Source of the DNA: Solibacillus faecavium
GTDB lineage: Bacteria > Bacillota > Bacilli > Bacillales_A > Planococcaceae
DNA: 64,000 bases
Reading direction: 5' to 3'
Assembly: GCF_014836905.1 (NCBI RefSeq)
Contig: NZ_JACSPZ010000004.1
Location: 310,001 to 374,000 of the forward strand
Shown here: positions 1 through 9,465 of the stretch, piece after piece
Position numbering within the stretch: position 1 is the first letter of the stretch
Layout of the letters: each line of letters begins with the position of its first letter
The notes under the pieces: generated by a model
The model's input: only the letters and a program-made list of their open reading frames with translations
The model's database searches: none
Told to the model about the DNA's origin: nothing
Translations under genes and position numbers: made by a program

Positions 1-2093
1 ACAATTTTGAAGATACCAATTTCCGAAGAACGACTTACATGCAGTCCACCGCAAAGTTCAATCGAATAATCCGAAACAGCTACTACACGTACAACATCAC
101 CATATTTTTCACCGAATAGAGCCATTGCGCCCATTGCTTTTGCAGAATCGATATCCATCTCCTGAATTACAACTTCGATGTCTTCCCAAATTTTTTCATT
201 TACTGCACGCTCTACTTGTGCAAGTTCCTCTTTCGTTGTTGCACCGAAGTGAGAGAAGTCAAAACGTAAACGGTCAGGTCCAACGTAAGAGCCTGCTTGT
301 GCTACATGGTCACCTAATACATCCTTTAAGGCACGGTGCATTAAGTGTGTTGCTGTATGGTTTTTAAGGATTAATTTACGTTTTGATTCATCTACTTTCG
401 CAGTAGCCTCATCCCCAACATTCATTTCACCTGATTCCACAACAACAGTGTGTAACGGTTGACCGTTTGGCGCCTTTTGAACATCTTTAACAATGGCAGT
501 AAATCCGTCTGCTTCAATAACTCCAGTATCAGCAATTTGACCACCCATTTCAGCATAGAATGGTGTTTCAGAAAGAATAATTAATGCCTCTTCACCTTCA
601 TTAGCCGTTGTCGTTTCTTGACCATTTACAACAATCGCAGCAATTTTTGCTGAAGCTTTTAATGCATCATAAATAAATGTTGATTGCTGTTTTAAGTTTG
701 AAAGTACTTCGTTTTGCACTTGCATAGAATCAACATCTGCACGCGCGTTACGAGCTCGATTACGTTGTTGTTCCATAGAAGCTTCGAAACCATCATGATC
801 AACTGTCATGCCAACTTCTTCTGCATATTCTTCCGTTAATTCGATTGGGAAACCGAATGTATCGTAAAGACGGAATGCATCCGGCCCAGGAATTACAGTT
901 TCACCTTTTGCTTTTTGGCTCTCCACTACTTCGTTAAAGATTGCCAGACCACCATCAAGTGTTTCATGGAAGCGAACTTCTTCGTTTTTAATAACACGTT
1001 GAATAAATGCTTCCTTTTCTTTTACTTGTGGATAGAAATCTTGCATAATCTCCCCTACAGTCGGAACTAATTCAAACATAAACGGCTTTTCAATACCGAT
1101 TTTTTTCGCATAACGAACTGCTCGACGTAATAAACGACGTAATACATAGCCTCGTCCTTCGTTTGATGGCAATGCTCCATCACCGATTGCAAATGCTACT
1201 GTACGGATATGGTCAGCAATTACTTTGAATGGTGTATTAATATCTTCTGCTGAACCGAAGATTTCTTTTAAGTCAACTTCGTGCGGGCGTTTGTATGAGC
1301 GGTTAGCAAAGCTTTCCGTTTTTTCAATGATTGGCATGAATAAATCTGTATCAAAGTTCGTTGGTACATTTTGTACAACAGAAACGATACGTTCTAGACC
1401 CATACCTGTATCAATATTTTGCTTCGGCAGTGGCGTATATGTTCCGTCAGGATTGTGATTGAATTGAGAAAACACTAAATTCCACACTTCTAAATATCGC
1501 TCATTTTCCCCACCTGTATACATTTCTTCTGGAGGTGCCCCAAAACCATACGCTTCCCCACGATCATAGAAGATTTCTGAGTTCGGACCAGATGGACCTT
1601 CTCCGATATCCCAGAAGTTTCCTTCCAAACGAATTAAACGCTCTTTCGGAATACCGATTTCGTTGTGCCATACATCATAAGCTTCCTGGTCTTCCGGGTG
1701 AATAGTTACTGATAACTTTTCTGGATCAAAGCCCATCCATTTTTCGTCCGTTAAAAATTCCCAAGCGTAATGAATTGATTCTTTTTTAAAGTAATCCCCG
1801 ATTGAGAAATTCCCCAGCATTTCAAAGAAAGTATGGTGACGTGCTGTTTTCCCTACGTTCTCGATATCATTTGTACGAATTGATTTTTGTGCATTTGTAA
1901 TACGTGGGTTATCCGGAATAATACGTCCGTCAAAATACGGCTTTAATGTCGCAACTCCCGAGTTGATCCATAAAAGTGATGGGTCATTAATTGGCACTAA
2001 TGGTGCGGATGGTTCAATATGATGTCCTTTTTCTTTAAAGAAATCAAGATATAGACGACGAATTTCAGAACCTGTCATTGTTTTTGTAGTCAT
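1..2093 (-). CDS. alaS: Alanyl-tRNA synthetase, 3' end outside the window
   Basis: Class II aminoacyl-tRNA synthetase that charges tRNA-Ala in the cytoplasm. About 697 codons are present. The N-terminus shows the family core, including the stretches [27 protein letters not shown] and [17 protein letters not shown]. Full-length bacterial AlaS is about 875 residues, so roughly the last 180 (the end of the editing region and the C-Ala domain) lie beyond position 1. The ATG at 2091-2093 is set by a CAGGAGGA Shine-Dalgarno sequence seven bases upstream. Expression is almost certainly controlled by the T-box leader directly upstream. Confidence 0.97.
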   Translation of the reverse strand, partial: MTTKTMTGSEIRRLYLDFFKEKGHHIEPSAPLVPINDPSLLWINSGVATLKPYFDGRIIPDNPRITNAQKSIRTNDIENVGKTARHHTFFEMLGNFSIGDYFKKESIHYAWEFLTDEKWMGFDPEKLSVTIHPEDQEAYDVWHNEIGIPKERLIRLEGNFWDIGEGPSGPNSEIFYDRGEAYGFGAPPEEMYTGGENERYLEVWNLVFSQFNHNPDGTYTPLPKQNIDTGMGLERIVSVVQNVPTNFDTDLFMPIIEKTESFANRSYKRPHEVDLKEIFGSAEDINTPFKVIADHIRTVAFAIGDGALPSNEGRGYVLRRLLRRAVRYAKKIGIEKPFMFELVPTVGEIMQDFYPQVKEKEAFIQRVIKNEEVRFHETLDGGLAIFNEVVESQKAKGETVIPGPDAFRLYDTFGFPIELTEEYAEEVGMTVDHDGFEASMEQQRNRARNARADVDSMQVQNEVLSNLKQQSTFIYDALKASAKIAAIVVNGQETTTANEGEEALIILSETPFYAEMGGQIADTGVIEADGFTAIVKDVQKAPNGQPLHTVVVESGEMNVGDEATAKVDESKRKLILKNHTATHLMHRALKDVLGDHVAQAGSYVGPDRLRFDFSHFGATTKEELAQVERAVNEKIWEDIEVVIQEMDIDSAKAMGAMALFGEKYGDVVRVVAVSDYSIELCGGLHVSRSSEIGIFKI

Positions 2094-2139
2094 AATTATA
2101 TCCTCCTGTAATGTTTTTGAGGTACGATGAATTGGGCAC

Positions 2140-2380
2140 AAAAAAAGCCTTCATCCCGGTAAAGGGACGAAGACTGTTATCTCGTGGTACCACCCTAATT
2201 TATAATGCATAAAGCATTATATCTCAAGTGCTTATAACGTAAGCATACGGCAGGTATTAGCTGCACTCTGGAGTAGCTTTCCGTAATTTTCGCGGAGATT
2301 TTTTCAGCCAAGAAATCTCTTTCTGCTCACGAAGTCCAATACGTACTTGTTCCATCATCGTTTTCATTAATATATGTTCT
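2140..2380 (-). promoter_or_regulatory. T-box leader of alaS with terminator/antiterminator
   Basis: On the minus strand the conserved T-box core AGGGTGGTACCACGAG is read at about 2181-2196. It is followed by an intrinsic terminator: arms at 2149-2157 and 2164-2172, with a run of seven T at 2146-2140. Upstream of the core is about 180 nt of structured leader. In this class uncharged tRNA-Ala stabilises the antiterminator and lets transcription enter alaS. I could not fix the specifier codon by eye. Confidence 0.9.
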
Positions 2381-2382
2381 TC

Positions 2383-2411
2383 ATTATAAAAAATTGACTA
2401 CGTGCTGTCAA
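2383..2411 (-). promoter_or_regulatory. SigA-type promoter of the alaS T-box leader
   Basis: Minus strand: TTGACA at 2411-2406, a 17-bp spacer, and TATAAT at 2388-2383. Both hexamers match the consensus perfectly. The promoter starts just after the stop codon of the upstream transporter gene. Confidence 0.88.
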
Positions 2412-2421
2412 TCCGCATTCC

Positions 2422-3570
2422 TTAATAATTAAAACGATTTTTCGTCAATAGTATCAATACAATAGCTGGTACTGTACAAATAACCATTCCTAAAAATGCC
2501 AAACTAGGTTCAACTTCATACAGAGCTCCACCTAAAAGCGTTAAGATCGCAGCACTTAAACTCATTGCAAGCGCAGAATAAATCCCCTGTGCATTCGGAA
2601 TTTGTTCTTTCGGTAAGGCTTGAGAAATGTAGCGGATAAATGCGTAATGCGCCATTGCAAAGGACAATGCATGGAGTGCCTGTGACACAATAAACATTGG
2701 CATATTTGGAAAAGCGTATATCAGAATCCAACGAACAGTCGAACCAATCGCTGCCAGTAACATTAACGAAGAAGGCTTCCATTTCGTTAAAAATGTATCC
2801 GCCTTTAAAAAATAAATAATTTCAAATAATACGGCTACATTCAATATCATTCCAATATAAAAAGGATTTACATTTAACTCCTGTAAATATATATATCCAT
2901 AGTTATAGTAAGAGGCATGAGCTCCTTGAAGTAAGATCACTACAAATAATACGACGATGAAACTTTTTACATCAAAAAGCCCTCTCATCGATAATGTTTT
3001 CCCAGTTTCTTTAGGGGGAGCTAAACTCAATACATTAGGAGCAGGCATGAGTTGAATTGCTAATAATGCAGTTAAACCGAAAATCATCGCCCATAAAATC
3101 ATTTGCTCGCCGTATATTCCCGTAATCATACTAATAATTAATACAGCAACTACATAGCCAAATGACCCTAGTGAACGCGCCTTTCCATAATGAATTCCAC
3201 CTTGCTGCATTAATGTCGCTGCGCTACTTTCCACTGCAGGTAATAATGCAGGATACAATGCACTAAAAAGCATCGTCATGATGAATAAGCCTACAAAAGA
3301 ATCGATTGGTACATAAAGTAGTGCAGTTACTAAAGACGCCACTGTGAAGAATATGAGTACATTTTTATTGCTCATTATTTTTGAAACATACGGGAAAATA
3401 AGGATTGTCGAGATCGCTCGTGCAACTAAACCAAACCCCATAATAATACTCGCATCTGAAACGGTTAAACCTTTGTCATTAATAAGCCAGCCTGTCCAAT
3501 AAGGCAAAAATATACCCCACGTAATAAAGAACATAAAAAAATTCTTTGCCAGCCAACGCTGATTGTTCAT
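2422..3570 (-). CDS. MFS transporter of the PPP/HcaT (MFS_1-like) type
   Basis: Integral membrane protein of about 382 residues with around 12 hydrophobic segments. The N-terminus has an aromatic first helix, then a short loop with NDKGLTVSDAS, the layout of the phenylpropionate-permease-like branch of the major facilitator superfamily (compare Bacillus YwbF). The substrate cannot be told from sequence. I chose ATG at 3568-3570 (MNNQRW) because AGAAGG lies about ten bases upstream. An in-frame start at 3615 would add 15 residues without a good ribosome-binding site. It is divergent from the Crp/Fnr-type regulator, which may control it. Confidence 0.8.
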   Translation of the reverse strand: MNNQRWLAKNFFMFFITWGIFLPYWTGWLINDKGLTVSDASIIMGFGLVARAISTILIFPYVSKIMSNKNVLIFFTVASLVTALLYVPIDSFVGLFIMTMLFSALYPALLPAVESSAATLMQQGGIHYGKARSLGSFGYVVAVLIISMITGIYGEQMILWAMIFGLTALLAIQLMPAPNVLSLAPPKETGKTLSMRGLFDVKSFIVVLFVVILLQGAHASYYNYGYIYLQELNVNPFYIGMILNVAVLFEIIYFLKADTFLTKWKPSSLMLLAAIGSTVRWILIYAFPNMPMFIVSQALHALSFAMAHYAFIRYISQALPKEQIPNAQGIYSALAMSLSAAILTLLGGALYEVEPSLAFLGMVICTVPAIVLILLTKNRFNY

Positions 3571-3630
3571 AATAATATAGCCTTCTTCCATTCTTATAAT
3601 GTTGAATAATAGCACGACAATTTGTACAAT

Positions 3631-3650
3631 AATGTGAGATATCTCATATT
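3631..3650. promoter_or_regulatory. Candidate Crp/Fnr-family operator between divergent genes
   Basis: The 12-bp perfect palindrome TGAGATATCTCA at 3635-3646 sits in a 20-bp near-perfect inverted repeat. Read as TGTGA-N6-TCATA (3633-3648) it resembles a Crp-class half-site pair. It lies upstream of the regulator gene and of the divergent transporter, so it suits autoregulation or control of both. Confidence 0.55.
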
Positions 3651-3675
3651 TTATATTAAGGAGTTGCTTTATAAT

Positions 3676-4344
3676 TTGAGAAAGTTATCACTAGAAGAAA
3701 CTAAACCTTATATTGAGCAATACCCTATTTCTCAATATTTTTCATTTGATATTAATCCTTTTATACAAGTTTATGAATTTGATAAAGGGGAGTATATTTT
3801 TCATGAGCATTCCTTTCCCGACTATTTGTATTACATGATTGAAGGAAAAGCAAAATTATATGTTACACATAAAAACGGGAAAATTTCTCTAATTGATTTT
3901 ATAACATCTCCTACATTTATGGGAGAAATGGAATTATTAAATGCAGAACGTTACTCAAAAGGCATCCAGACCGTTACAACATCCATTTGTTTTGCAATTT
4001 CCATCCGTGAAGTGAAAGAAAAATTATTAGCTGATCCGGTATTTTTAAAATTGCTCTGTCTTTTTTTAAGTCAAAAAACTATGGATATGACAGCCAAATA
4101 TACTCAAAACCAGGCTTATCCATTAGAAAATAGACTGGCATCATTCATTTTACTATCGTCTGATAAACAATTCTATAAAGAAAAACATACAGAGGTATGC
4201 GAATATTTAGGGGTATCATACCGACATTTATTATTTGTTCTGGCACAATTTTGCGAAGAAGGATACTTAACGAAGAAAGATCGGGGTTATGTCCTAACAA
4301 ATCGACAAGTACTAGAAAAGCTTGCTAGCGAAATTACTTACTAA
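3676..4344 (+). CDS. Crp/Fnr-family transcriptional regulator, YeiL-like
   Basis: About 222 residues. An N-terminal cyclic-nucleotide-binding-like beta-roll (FDKGEYIFHEHSFPDYLYYMIEG, then DFITSPTFMGEMELL) is followed by a C-terminal helix-turn-helix around EVCEYLGVSYRHLLFVL. It resembles E. coli YeiL in size and order of parts. I prefer TTG at 3676 with AAGGAG at 3658-3663 (12-base spacing, slightly long). An in-frame TTG at 3622 would add 18 residues but has no Shine-Dalgarno sequence. In E. coli, yeiL lies next to a pseudouridine locus that includes a NupC-family transporter. Here nupC is the next gene, convergent, which supports the assignment. Confidence 0.8.
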   Translation: MRKLSLEETKPYIEQYPISQYFSFDINPFIQVYEFDKGEYIFHEHSFPDYLYYMIEGKAKLYVTHKNGKISLIDFITSPTFMGEMELLNAERYSKGIQTVTTSICFAISIREVKEKLLADPVFLKLLCLFLSQKTMDMTAKYTQNQAYPLENRLASFILLSSDKQFYKEKHTEVCEYLGVSYRHLLFVLAQFCEEGYLTKKDRGYVLTNRQVLEKLASEITY

Positions 4345-4379
4345 AAAAAGACTGTGCTAAACTAACTTTTAGCACAGTC
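4343..4379 (-). terminator. Intrinsic terminator of nupC
   Basis: Arms at 4350-4361 and about 4368-4379 (GACTGTGCTAAA and its complement), with a seven-T run on the minus strand at 4349-4343. It may also slow transcription from the convergent regulator gene, but that side lacks a good T-run. Confidence 0.85.
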
Positions 4380-4413
4380 TCCTATACAAGAACTTCTTAT
4401 GTTTTAAACAATT

Positions 4414-5625
4414 TTACATAAACATACCTGCAATAGCAGCTGATAATAGAGACGCTAACGTACCTGCAGCAACTGCCTTAATCGCAAGCTTTGCAATCAT
4501 TGGTCGTTTATCTGGTGCCATACCACCTAAACCACCGATTAAAATACCCATTGAGCTTAAATTAGCAAATCCGCATAGCGCAAATGAAATGATAATAGCT
4601 GTCTTATCCGAAAATTCACCAATCACAGGACCGAAGTTAGAATACGCTACAAATTCATTTAAAATTAATTTTTGACCAATAAATGAACCGGCGCGAACTG
4701 CTTCATCCCAAGGAACACCGATTAAAAATGCCAACGGAGCAAATACATATCCTAAAATTCCTTCAAGTGTTACATTTTCAAAACCGAATAATCCTGTGAT
4801 TCCACCTAAAATACCATTTAATAAGGCAATTAATGCGATGAAACTTAATAACATTGCCCCAACGTTTACTGCCAATTTTAAACCGTCAGATGCACCAGAT
4901 GCAGCAGCATCAATAACGTTTGTCGCTTCAGAGTTACGCTCTAATTTAAAGTCATCTTCATTTATTTCTTCTGTTTCAGGAATCATTAATTTTGCCATTA
5001 TCAATCCTGCAGGTGCAGCCATGAAGCTTGCCGCCAATAAGTATTCTAGCGGAACACCTAATAAAGAATAACCGATCAATACAGAACCTGAAACCGATGC
5101 AAGTCCACCAGTCATAACAGCGAACATTTGTGACTTTGTCATTTTATTTAAAAATGGACGAATAACAAGCGGTGCTTCAGTTTGGCCAACGAAAATATTT
5201 GCTGCAGCATTCACTGATTCTGCTTTTGTTGTGCCTAACACTTTTGATAAAAAGCCACCGATAATTTTAATGATAAATTGCATAATCCCTAGATAGTAAA
5301 GAACAGAGATTAAAGAAGAGAAGAAAATAATAATCGTCAATACACTCATTGCAAAAACAAATCCGACATTATTCGGATCTGCTAATCCGCCAAATACGAA
5401 GGAAATCCCTTCATTTGCATAACTTATTAACTTTTGTACCCCTTCAGAAAGTTGCATTAATCTTTCACGGCCATATGACCACTTTAATACGATAAATGCG
5501 AAAACTAGTTGTACAATTAAACCTGATATAATAATTCTCCACTGAATTGCTTTACGGTTATTTGACAATGCTATAGCAATCGCTACGATTCCAACAATAC
5601 CTATGATTCCCCAAACGAAATCCAT
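4414..5625 (-). CDS. nupC: Concentrative nucleoside transporter, NupC/CNT family
   Basis: Polytopic membrane protein of 403 residues, the normal size for bacterial CNT transporters, which import nucleosides with H+ or Na+. The family signatures GQTEAPL (about residue 148) and CGFANLSSMGI (about residue 350) are intact. The start ATG at 5625 is preceded by AAAGGAGAAGG. It is convergent with the YeiL-like regulator. I searched its upstream region for a purine-riboswitch core and found none. Confidence 0.92.
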   Translation of the reverse strand: MDFVWGIIGIVGIVAIAIALSNNRKAIQWRIIISGLIVQLVFAFIVLKWSYGRERLMQLSEGVQKLISYANEGISFVFGGLADPNNVGFVFAMSVLTIIIFFSSLISVLYYLGIMQFIIKIIGGFLSKVLGTTKAESVNAAANIFVGQTEAPLVIRPFLNKMTKSQMFAVMTGGLASVSGSVLIGYSLLGVPLEYLLAASFMAAPAGLIMAKLMIPETEEINEDDFKLERNSEATNVIDAAASGASDGLKLAVNVGAMLLSFIALIALLNGILGGITGLFGFENVTLEGILGYVFAPLAFLIGVPWDEAVRAGSFIGQKLILNEFVAYSNFGPVIGEFSDKTAIIISFALCGFANLSSMGILIGGLGGMAPDKRPMIAKLAIKAVAAGTLASLLSAAIAGMFM

Positions 5626-5919
5626 GTTTGCGCACCTTCTCCTTTAATTTTGTAAACCTTTTCATTTTACATTATTTGACATCAAACTTCGGACATCATA
5701 TAAGTTTTTATTATACTAACATAATCACATACATATTATTAATTAATAGTTTCTTTAAAAACTTCTGACATTTATATTTTGCGACTTTAATGCTTAAAAG
5801 TGTTATGTCGTAATTCCCTTAACTTTTTATTATATTTTAAAAACATTTCCCTTTTTCGATGAAGATAAACAATCCACATTTTATAAAGCATTTTGAAGTC
5901 AAAAAAACTTTAATAAAAC
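5626..5919. other. AT-rich intergenic region upstream of nupC
   Basis: About 290 bp with no convincing coding potential. A TATAAT hexamer on the minus strand at 5715-5710 is a candidate -10 for nupC, but no good -35 is seen. No repeat or riboswitch was recognised. Confidence 0.5.
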
Positions 5920-5961
5920 AAAAAACCAGCTATTTTCATTCAGAAATGAAAAAAATAGCTG
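5920..5961 (-). terminator. Intrinsic terminator of recD2
   Basis: Hairpin with CAGCTATTTT-type arms (about 5927-5940 and 5944-5961) followed on the minus strand by six T at 5925-5920, just after the recD2 stop. Confidence 0.8.
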
Positions 5962-5967
5962 ATTTTA

Positions 5968-8469
5968 TTATTCATTAAAATCATATGGAGAAATGTCATT
6001 CATGCCTATTAATGGATGAATATACGGTGCAGTTTCCACTGTTAAATGATTCGGTAATGATTCTCCGATTTTATGTGAGGAGGTAGTATTTAATAGACCT
6101 AACTGTTCAGAAGATGTTTTTGATTGTTTTTTTTCACTAATTCCTTCTGTTTTTACCTCTTTTTCCGGTATTTCATTTACTTCCTGTATTTCTGTAATTT
6201 CAGGATCAAGTCGAGCCTTTAATGTTGTTAGTCGTGTTAAATCATCATTTTTGGCTAACCCATTCGCTAATACATCCGGCTCGCCACATAAAATTAAAAA
6301 GTTTTTTGCGCGTGTTATTCCGGTATACAGTAAATTTCTACGTAGCATTTTAGAGTAGCTGCGAACTACCGGCATAATAACAGTTTGAAATTCCGAACCT
6401 TGGGATTTATGAATTGAACAGCAATAGGCCAAAGTAATTTGATTTAAATCCGCACGTTGATAGGTAACTTCAATTCCATCATAACTTACGATTAATAAAT
6501 CCTGCTTTTCCACTGTTTCCTTTGCCCGAATAATGGAAATCACTTCACCCATGTCACCATTAAATACATTATTATCCGGCTGATTGACAAGCTGGAGTAC
6601 TTTATCACCGATTCGGTATATTGTATCCCCAAAAACAATTTCCTTTCGTGTTCCGTCATTCGGATTAACGAGCTGTTGTATTTCTTTGTTCAAACTATCA
6701 ATACCAGCCGGACCTTTATACATTGGAGCAAGTACTTGAATGTCACGGATTGCCTGCCCTTTAGCAAGAGCACCTTTCACAATTTGTGTAACAACACTTG
6801 TCACTTGTGCTGTTCCGGCTTGTATGAACGAGCGGTCCGTAGTTTTGGCTGTTAATGTTTCCGGAACGGTCCCCTTCTTAATCTGATGAGCCATTTCAAT
6901 AATCGTAGACCCCTCTGCCTGCCGGTAAATATCGGTTAATTCCACTGTTGGAATTTGTTTGGATGCAAGCAAATCCTTTAATACTTGTCCAGGTCCTACA
7001 GGTGGCAATTGATCCTGATCGCCTACAAATACTACCTGTACATCTTCATGAAGCGCTTTAAGCAACTGATGGGCAAGCCACGTGTCTACCATTGACATCT
7101 CATCAATAATAATAAGACGACCGACAACTTCACGCTCCGTTTCCTCATCCTTTTCCTGACCATTAAATCCTAATAAGCGGTGAATCGTCATCGCTGGTAA
7201 ACCTGTTGATTCGGCTAACCTTTTTGCTGCCCGACCAGTTGGTGCTGCCAGGACAATAGGAAATGGCTCTTCTTTTTCCGCATAAGTTTTTGGATTCAAT
7301 GATAATCCATGAAGTTCTGCATAAACTTCGACTAAACCACGCACAACGGTCGTTTTCCCTGTACCTGGACCACCTGTTAAAATCATAACGGCAGAGTTTA
7401 GAGCGGTTTCAATAGCCAGTGCTTGCGTAGGTGCATATGTCACATCATACTGTTCTTCAATATCACCAATTGCTTTACGAATTTCATCACGCGAAAAATT
7501 CTCTGCTTTTTTATTTTTTTCTTTGAGCTCATTTATCTTGCTGGCAATGCCGACTTCACTAAAATACAGAGAAGGTAAATACATACGAGTTTCTTCACCG
7601 CAAATTTTTGATTCTTCCCGCATTTCAATTGCTGCCTTCGAAATTGCCTCGTATGGAATTTCAATACGCTGACTTTGCTCAAGCATTTCTTTAACCATTG
7701 GAAGAACCATTTCTGCATCCAAGTAGACATGACCTTCTGATAATGCTGCATTTGTCAGTACATGAAATATAGCCGCTTTTATACGGTCCGGGTGATTTCC
7801 CGTTATCCCTAGCTTCGCACCAAGTTCATCGGCACGAATAAAACCGACCCCTTCTACTTCTTCAATAAGCCGGTAAGGATTTTCTGTTAATAAACTTAAG
7901 GTTTCTTCCCGATAAGCCTGATATATTTTCATACCAAGCTGTGGTCCAAATCCCCACTCATTGAGGCGAACCATTACCCTCTCTAACCCTAAATTTTCTT
8001 CGATTGTTTGACGAATGAGCAACTTCTTTTCAGCAGATAAACGAGGAACCGCATCAAGTGCATATGGATCTTCTAATATTTTGGTTAACGCATCCATACC
8101 CAACTTTTCAACAATTATTTCTGCCGTTTTCCGGCCTACCCCTGAAAATAAGTCGCTTGATAAATAATGGACAATGCCTTGCTCTGTTGTCGGTACTTCT
8201 TTTTCAAAAGTTTCAATTTGAAATTGCATCCCGTATTTCGGATGACTTTTCATTTGTCCGGTGAATCGATAGAGTTCATCGTCTACTAACTTCGGAAAAT
8301 AGCCTACGACAATAATTTCTTTTTCATCATACTGAAGGTTTGTTTCTTGTATTTTGACACGAACAATGGAGTACATATTCGTTGTATTATGAAAAATTGT
8401 TACAATAGGTCGACCTAAAATAAATAGCTTATTTATGTCAAACAAATTTAGATTTTCCGCCATTTTCAT
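5968..8469 (-). CDS. recD2: RecD2-type ATP-dependent 5'-3' DNA helicase
   Basis: 833-residue SF1B helicase of the RecD2 (YrrC) branch, which acts without RecBC in DNA repair and replication-fork maintenance. Visible parts: an N-terminal OB-like region, helix-hairpin-helix motifs near residue 110 (FSGVGRKTAEII), Walker A TGGPGTGKTT near 365, Walker B IIDEMSM, and the C-terminal helicase motif YTGITRAKN near 720. A charged, Ser/Gln-rich tail of about 80 residues follows. It sits between alaS and relA as in many Bacillales. Confidence 0.95.
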   Translation of the reverse strand: MKMAENLNLFDINKLFILGRPIVTIFHNTTNMYSIVRVKIQETNLQYDEKEIIVVGYFPKLVDDELYRFTGQMKSHPKYGMQFQIETFEKEVPTTEQGIVHYLSSDLFSGVGRKTAEIIVEKLGMDALTKILEDPYALDAVPRLSAEKKLLIRQTIEENLGLERVMVRLNEWGFGPQLGMKIYQAYREETLSLLTENPYRLIEEVEGVGFIRADELGAKLGITGNHPDRIKAAIFHVLTNAALSEGHVYLDAEMVLPMVKEMLEQSQRIEIPYEAISKAAIEMREESKICGEETRMYLPSLYFSEVGIASKINELKEKNKKAENFSRDEIRKAIGDIEEQYDVTYAPTQALAIETALNSAVMILTGGPGTGKTTVVRGLVEVYAELHGLSLNPKTYAEKEEPFPIVLAAPTGRAAKRLAESTGLPAMTIHRLLGFNGQEKDEETEREVVGRLIIIDEMSMVDTWLAHQLLKALHEDVQVVFVGDQDQLPPVGPGQVLKDLLASKQIPTVELTDIYRQAEGSTIIEMAHQIKKGTVPETLTAKTTDRSFIQAGTAQVTSVVTQIVKGALAKGQAIRDIQVLAPMYKGPAGIDSLNKEIQQLVNPNDGTRKEIVFGDTIYRIGDKVLQLVNQPDNNVFNGDMGEVISIIRAKETVEKQDLLIVSYDGIEVTYQRADLNQITLAYCCSIHKSQGSEFQTVIMPVVRSYSKMLRRNLLYTGITRAKNFLILCGEPDVLANGLAKNDDLTRLTTLKARLDPEITEIQEVNEIPEKEVKTEGISEKKQSKTSSEQLGLLNTTSSHKIGESLPNHLTVETAPYIHPLIGMNDISPYDFNE

Positions 8470-8615
8470 GCCACGCTTTCTAATAATTGTATGCTCATTT
8501 TATCATACACGCAGCGCCCTGTCTTACTATATAATGCATGACTTGTCCCGTCTGATTTTTCTATTAATTTAGCACACTAAAATGTTATGATAGGAATAGA
8601 TTTCAAGAGAAAGTA

Positions 8616-9389
8616 GTGAAGAACATGAACTTTAGACCTTGTATTGATTTACATGACGGGAAAGTTAAGCAAATTGTCGGGAGTACGCTTGGATATGATA
8701 ATAAAGAAGTCATTGAAAATTTCACATCGGATCAAGATGCCTCGTATTTCGCTTCATTATTCCAGCAAAACAAACTAACAGGCGGACATGTTATTATGCT
8801 TGGTCCTGGGAATGAGGAAGCAGCAATTTGTGCATTACATGCATATCCAAATGGACTGCAAATTGGTGGCGGCATTACTGCAGAGAATGCACAAAAATAT
8901 ATCGAATCCGGTGCATCACATGTCATTGTCACTTCATATATTTTTCACGATGGATTGCTTGATCTAAATCGATTGGAAAACTTAGTTGAAAAAATCGGGA
9001 AAGAACATCTAGTCCTTGATTTAAGCTGCCGCAAGCGCGATGATAAATGGTATGTAGTAACAGATAAATGGACAAAATTCAGTGATTTTGAAGTAAATGC
9101 ACAATCGATAAAAGACATTGAAGCATATTGCGATGAGCTGCTTATTCACGCAGTGGATGTTGAAGGAAAACGCGGAGGCATGCAGGAGGAATTAGTACGT
9201 GATTTGGCTGAATGGACAACGATTCCAACGACATATGCTGGAGGAGTTCGTTCGCTGGATGATTTAAAAAAGTTTGAAGCCATTTCAAACGGTAAATTAC
9301 ATGTAACGATCGGGAGTGCACTGTCCATATTCGGTGGGGATTTGGATTTCCAAACAGTTGTTAATTACTGTGAAGGCATAAGTGAATGA
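8616..9389 (+). CDS. hisA: HisA of eukaryotic (HIS6) type: ProFAR isomerase homologue
   Basis: 257-residue TIM-barrel protein of the HisA family, which converts ProFAR to PRFAR in histidine synthesis. The sequence follows the eukaryotic HIS6 pattern rather than the usual bacterial HisA. It has CIDLHDGKVKQIVGSTL at the N-terminus, LQIGGGI, VIVTSYIF, LDLSCRKRDDKWYVVTDKW, LIHAVDVEGKRGG and YAGGVRSLDDLK, each with a close counterpart in yeast HIS6 as I remember it. GTG at 8616 or ATG at 8625 could start it; the Shine-Dalgarno sequence is weak. It stands alone on the plus strand between minus-strand genes, and no other his gene lies in the window, which suggests acquisition by transfer. Confidence 0.88.
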   Translation: MKNMNFRPCIDLHDGKVKQIVGSTLGYDNKEVIENFTSDQDASYFASLFQQNKLTGGHVIMLGPGNEEAAICALHAYPNGLQIGGGITAENAQKYIESGASHVIVTSYIFHDGLLDLNRLENLVEKIGKEHLVLDLSCRKRDDKWYVVTDKWTKFSDFEVNAQSIKDIEAYCDELLIHAVDVEGKRGGMQEELVRDLAEWTTIPTTYAGGVRSLDDLKKFEAISNGKLHVTIGSALSIFGGDLDFQTVVNYCEGISE

Positions 9390-9416
9390 CGTCAAAAAAA
9401 TATGAAATAATGTGAA

Positions 9417-9462
9417 GAAAAGGCTGTTATAGGAAGTTGTTTACTTTCCCAAAACAGCCTTT
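9417..9462. terminator. Bidirectional terminator between hisA and the catalase gene
   Basis: Long hairpin with outer arms AAGGCTGTT / AACAGCCTT and an inner GGAAG/CTTTCC helix. T-rich tracts lie on both sides, so it can serve both convergent genes. Confidence 0.8.
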
Positions 9463-9465
9463 ATT

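Noticed and set aside
5626-5900. Purine riboswitch upstream of nupC
   Set aside because: The conserved core around GTTTCTACC and the paired TATAA ends are not found on the minus strand.
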